NCBI RefSeq assembly: GCF_036924715.1
Contig: NZ_JAZHSB010000001.1
Span: 5,633,001-5,697,000, forward strand
Length of the DNA: 64,000 bases
Direction: 5' to 3'
From: Bradyrhizobium sp. AZCC 1721
Lineage (GTDB): Bacteria; Pseudomonadota; Alphaproteobacteria; Rhizobiales; Xanthobacteraceae
Positions within the stretch are counted from its first letter, which is position 1, and each line of letters starts with the position of its first letter. The notes below the pieces were generated by a model. That model searched no databases, was not told where the DNA came from, and worked only from the letters and a program-made list of their open reading frames with translations. A program made the position numbers and the translations under genes. Shown in pieces: positions 61,233 to 64,000 of this stretch.

Positions 61233-62063
61233 ATGGATTTGATCTCCGAACCCGCGCCTAATGTCAGGCAATTGCTGGCTTTTTATCTGGAGGCCGGGGT
61301 CGATTGCGCGTTGATGGAGGAACCAGTCGATCGGCTGACCGAGCCCGCCCCCCCTGCTGCCCCCATCGCTGTCCGCGAGACTGCGCCACCCCGCCCCGTC
61401 AGGGAAATGCCCGCCGCGATGCCGGCGGTTCCGCGCAGCGAAATAGCGCCCGCGCCGGAGGCGGCCATCGCGCTTGCGCGCGAGGCGGCGCGAACGGCGC
61501 CGACGCTGGAAGCGCTGCGCGCGCTCCTGGAAACTTTCGACGGCTGCGCGCTCCGAAACACCGCGACGCGGCTGGTGTTTGCCGACGGCAACCCGCAGGC
61601 GCGCATCATGTTCGTCGGCGAAGCACCTGGACGCGACGAGGACATCGAGGGCCTGCCCTTCGTCGGCCGTTCCGGCAAGTTGCTGGACCGGATGATCGCG
61701 GCAATCGGACTGGACCGCAGCAAGGCCTACATCGCCAACGTGATTCCCTGGCGGCCGCCCGGCAACCGGACGCCAACGCCGCAGGAGACGCAAATCTGCT
61801 TGCCGTTCATCCAGCGGCAGATCGAACTCGTGAACCCCGACATACTGGTGACGCTCGGCAACCCCTCGACGCAAACGCTGCTGTCGACCCGCGATGGCAT
61901 CATGAAGACCCGCGGAAAATGGTTCGACTACGACACCGGCACCCGCACGATCCGCGCCATGGCGACGTTCCACCCGGCCTATTTGTTGCGCTCGCCGTCC
62001 TACAAGCGCATGTCCTGGCAGGACCTGCGCGCGATCGCAACGGCGCTAGAGCAAGCGAATTAG
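61233..62063 (+). CDS. Family 4-like uracil-DNA glycosylase with a reduced cysteine set
   Basis: 276 residues. The catalytic motifs are GEAPGRDED (near 129-137) and HPAYLLRSP (near 247-255), with PPGNRTPTPQE between. An N-terminal Pro-rich linker of about 60 residues precedes the fold. Family 4 enzymes hold a 4Fe-4S cluster with four Cys. Here only Cys105 (GCAL) and Cys189 (QICLPF) occupy expected places; the first Cys of CxxC and the one in the KCRPPGNR position (here PWRPPGNR, Trp163) are missing, so a cluster seems unlikely. It removes uracil from DNA. It is divergent from the ETF-QO gene. Confidence 0.88.
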   Translation: MDLISEPAPNVRQLLAFYLEAGVDCALMEEPVDRLTEPAPPAAPIAVRETAPPRPVREMPAAMPAVPRSEIAPAPEAAIALAREAARTAPTLEALRALLETFDGCALRNTATRLVFADGNPQARIMFVGEAPGRDEDIEGLPFVGRSGKLLDRMIAAIGLDRSKAYIANVIPWRPPGNRTPTPQETQICLPFIQRQIELVNPDILVTLGNPSTQTLLSTRDGIMKTRGKWFDYDTGTRTIRAMATFHPAYLLRSPSYKRMSWQDLRAIATALEQAN

Positions 62064-62065
62064 CT

Positions 62066-62089
62066 CGTGTCCCGGACGCGGTGCAGCGC
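62066..62089. repeat. Fragment of repeat family E
   Basis: CGTGTCCCGGACGCGGTGCA plus GCGC, an exact 24-base match to 47710-47733. It lies right after the uracil-DNA glycosylase stop and is cut short by the next gene, so it is a remnant. Confidence 0.8.
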
Positions 62090-62091
62090 CT

Positions 62092-63597
62092 CTACTGCGC
62101 CTTCGGCCGTACGATCGCCCAGCCGATCCGCAGCAATGGCTGGCGGCCGTTCACCATCCATTCGAAGGCGCGCGGCACTTCCGGCACCAGGCCGGGAAAG
62201 CGTTGCGCGATATCGGGCGGCGGCGCGCCTGAGGTATCGGAGGCGCGCCAGACCACGACACCGCCGGTTTCGTTGAATTTCGCGACCGACAGCCATGGGG
62301 TTCGCTCCGGCGTGGCATCGAGCAACAGATGCGGACGTCCGCTGTTCATGGCGATGAAGCTTGCCAATTGCGGATCGCCAGCGACCGCACGCAGGCGCTG
62401 GTTGGTCCGGCGCTCGAAGCTGTCGCCGAAGAAATGCGCGATCGCCTTTGCTGGCAGCGAGGTCGACACTTCGCTCGCGGTCCACGGCAAAAACAGCGTG
62501 GCCGCGATCGTCACCAAGGCAGGCGCGACGACCGCCGCCGCCCATGCCGTCCGCAACAGGCGCTGGCGCCGCAGATGGATCAGATCGCCGCTCGCCACGA
62601 TTACGGCGAGCCCCGACATCAACAAGGCGACGCCCTCCCCGCCGACGACATGATCGAGGTTGAAGATGCCCGCGATCAGGCTTCCGAGCAGCGCCGGCGC
62701 AAGCGCAAAGAAATAGACGAAGTCGCGCGCCAGCGGATCGACCGGCGGCCGGTAGATAATCGGCGCCTCCCCGGCATGGCGGGCGAACCGGCCGGAGTTG
62801 AGGATCGCCAGCAGCACGATGGCAGACATTGCGAGCACGAGGCCAACGAGTAGCCAGCCCCATTGCAGGACGCGCCCGCCCAGATCGTAGATCGCGGGCC
62901 ACGGCGGCATCGCGAGCGCATCGGCGCGGAGCAACCAAATCAGATAGGGCAAGACCAGGACGGCGATCACGAGCAGCGCATAGAGCGGATCGAGCGACAT
63001 CAGCACGCGCCGCCCCCGCGCGGTGGCAACGGCAAATCCGGCGAGCAGCAGCAGCAATCCGAGCGCAGCCGGCGTCGTCAGCAACAAAAGCCCGGCCTCG
63101 ATCGACCAGGCGAACCAGGCGTTGCGCCGGTTCTGGCCGATCAATTGCCAGGAATGCAGCAAAAGCAGCGCCCATAACGGGCGCGCCAGCACCAGCGGGC
63201 CGAACTCGACGCCGGGCGAGCTGAAGGCCACCACCGTCATCGACAGCAGCACCGCGAGCACCGCCTGCTGCCCGCCGACAATCGCGCGGCCCAGTTGATA
63301 GTAGATCCAGAAAGTGACGACGGCGCAGACCTGCGCCAACAGATAGACGCCGAACATATGGTTGCCGGCGGCACGAAACGCGATATCGGCGAGCCAGAAC
63401 GCCAGCGGCGGACCGAGCCATGTTCCGACCTGGTATTCCCGGCCGAAGGCCAGCGCGGTCGCAAGATCACCGGGCGGGCTGCGGTACAGCAGCATCGGCA
63501 GGATCAGCCAAATTGCGGCCTGCACCAACACCACGAGCCAGACCACCAGCCGCGGCCGGGCGCGGATCAGTTCGACAACGAGCGATGTGAAGCGCAT
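62092..63597 (-). CDS. Polytopic membrane protein, glycosyltransferase family 39-like
   Basis: 501 residues from ATG 63597 (MRFTSLVVELIRARPRLVVW). About ten to twelve transmembrane helices fill residues 15-370, then a soluble C-terminal domain. The first extracellular loop has LYRSPPGDLATALAFGREYQ, with the acidic residue near the place of the catalytic Asp/Glu of ArnT/PMT-type transferases, and LGPPLAFWLADIAFR follows. The most likely role is transfer of a sugar from a lipid-linked donor in the periplasm. The acceptor is not known. The frame up to 63669 is a less likely start. Confidence 0.75.
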   Translation of the reverse strand: MRFTSLVVELIRARPRLVVWLVVLVQAAIWLILPMLLYRSPPGDLATALAFGREYQVGTWLGPPLAFWLADIAFRAAGNHMFGVYLLAQVCAVVTFWIYYQLGRAIVGGQQAVLAVLLSMTVVAFSSPGVEFGPLVLARPLWALLLLHSWQLIGQNRRNAWFAWSIEAGLLLLTTPAALGLLLLLAGFAVATARGRRVLMSLDPLYALLVIAVLVLPYLIWLLRADALAMPPWPAIYDLGGRVLQWGWLLVGLVLAMSAIVLLAILNSGRFARHAGEAPIIYRPPVDPLARDFVYFFALAPALLGSLIAGIFNLDHVVGGEGVALLMSGLAVIVASGDLIHLRRQRLLRTAWAAAVVAPALVTIAATLFLPWTASEVSTSLPAKAIAHFFGDSFERRTNQRLRAVAGDPQLASFIAMNSGRPHLLLDATPERTPWLSVAKFNETGGVVVWRASDTSGAPPPDIAQRFPGLVPEVPRAFEWMVNGRQPLLRIGWAIVRPKAQ

Positions 63598-63675
63598 GAA
63601 ACGTCCGAATGCCGGGCCGGGCAGCCCTGTCCCCCGACGGTTGATAGAGCGCAGGAGCCGTCGAGGCAACCGATC

Positions 63676-64000
63676 TCAGATCGTGGCCGAAACCTCGGAA
63701 GCAATCTCTCCGTCCACGCTGAAGAGGTCGGGTTCGACCGTCTCTTCGACTGTCTCGGGGAAGTGTTTCAGCCGCGCGGCAATGACGGGTGCAAAAAACC
63801 GGCGGTGGTGGATGCTTGGACCGAGGCGGTCCAGCGCCTCGCGGTGTTCCGGCACCGCGTAGCCCTTGTGGGTTTCGAAGCCATAGCCCGGGCAATCCAG
63901 CGCCAATGCGCTCATCAGGCGGTCGCGCGTCACCTTGGCGATGATCGAGGCGGCTGCGATCGACACGACAAGGCCGTCGCCGCCGATCACGGCGTCACAG
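63676..64000 (-). CDS. rnhB: Ribonuclease HII, 5' end outside the window
   Basis: About 108 residues of the C-terminal part. IAAASIIAKVTRDRLM with the following PGYGFETHKGYAVPEHREAL are typical of RNase HII, which removes ribonucleotides from DNA-RNA hybrids; the acidic metal ligands of the N-terminal half lie outside the window. A GTG at 63990 is internal, not the start. The protein ends with a short acidic tail (FSVDGEIASEVSATI). Confidence 0.93.
   Translation of the reverse strand, partial: CDAVIGGDGLVVSIAAASIIAKVTRDRLMSALALDCPGYGFETHKGYAVPEHREALDRLGPSIHHRRFFAPVIAARLKHFPETVEETVEPDLFSVDGEIASEVSATI

Noticed and set aside
61304..62653. Plus-strand open frame of 449 codons
   Set aside because: Runs through the uracil-DNA glycosylase in another frame and then antisense to the membrane protein gene.
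1..64000. CRISPR array, prophage, rRNA operon or riboswitch
   Set aside because: No regularly spaced direct repeats, phage structural genes, rRNA sequence or recognisable riboswitch core was seen on either strand.

Overview
High-GC alphaproteobacterial chromosome, most like Bradyrhizobium or a close relative in the Nitrobacteraceae. The evidence is the core-gene set (glyQ/glyS, ppdK, ETF-QO, dihydroorotase, SRAP, ispE, rnhB), the many palindromic intergenic repeats of the kind common in that group, and iron-control-element-like sites of the rhizobial type before a siderophore receptor. The assignment is by recognition, not by a search.

Region 1 (1-20.8 kb, minus strand) is the accessory part: a lipopeptide nonribosomal peptide synthetase locus. 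In transcription order it holds a TonB-dependent receptor, a terminator, an MbtH-like protein, a type II thioesterase, a TauD/SyrP-like Fe(II)/2-oxoglutarate hydroxylase, a 3250-residue NRPS (FAAL-PCP-C-A-PCP-E-C-A-PCP) and a second NRPS (C-A-PCP-C-A...) that runs off the left edge. The second NRPS carries a one-base frameshift near 3885. Residues read by hand from the A domains suggest a fatty acyl tail, D-Asp (possibly beta-hydroxylated), an unassigned residue, a Phe-like residue and Gly. The set resembles known acylated beta-hydroxyaspartate siderophores; no thioesterase release domain, exporter or further module is visible before the window ends.

Region 2 (20.9-40.2 kb) is housekeeping and conserved-hypothetical sequence: an M20 amidohydrolase, tRNA-Pro(CGG), the overlapping tsaC-type / FAD dehydrogenase / GNAT run, two Nudix hydrolases, an SRAP protein, a HAD phosphatase, dihydroorotase, the overlapping ygfZ-tag-HD run with a tyrosine phosphatase behind it, a DUF2339 membrane protein, an AcuI-type reductase and an MFS transporter. 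Region 3 (40.38-41.87 kb) is an IS4-family element inserted in a palindromic repeat, its transposase reading frame broken near the 5' end. Region 4 (42-64 kb) holds a SleB-type wall hydrolase, pyruvate phosphate dikinase, glyQ and glyS (glyS with a one-base frameshift and a low-GC internal segment), an S49 peptidase, two methyltransferases, a polyprenyl diphosphate synthase, LysE, ispE, a TPR protein, ETF-QO, a family 4-like uracil-DNA glycosylase, a membrane glycosyltransferase-like protein and the 3' part of rnhB.

Three single-base length differences in homopolymer runs (NRPS, glyS, transposase) mean part of the apparent gene breakage may be sequence error; glyS is normally essential, which favours that reading there. 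At least eight intergenic stretches are made of palindromic repeats.
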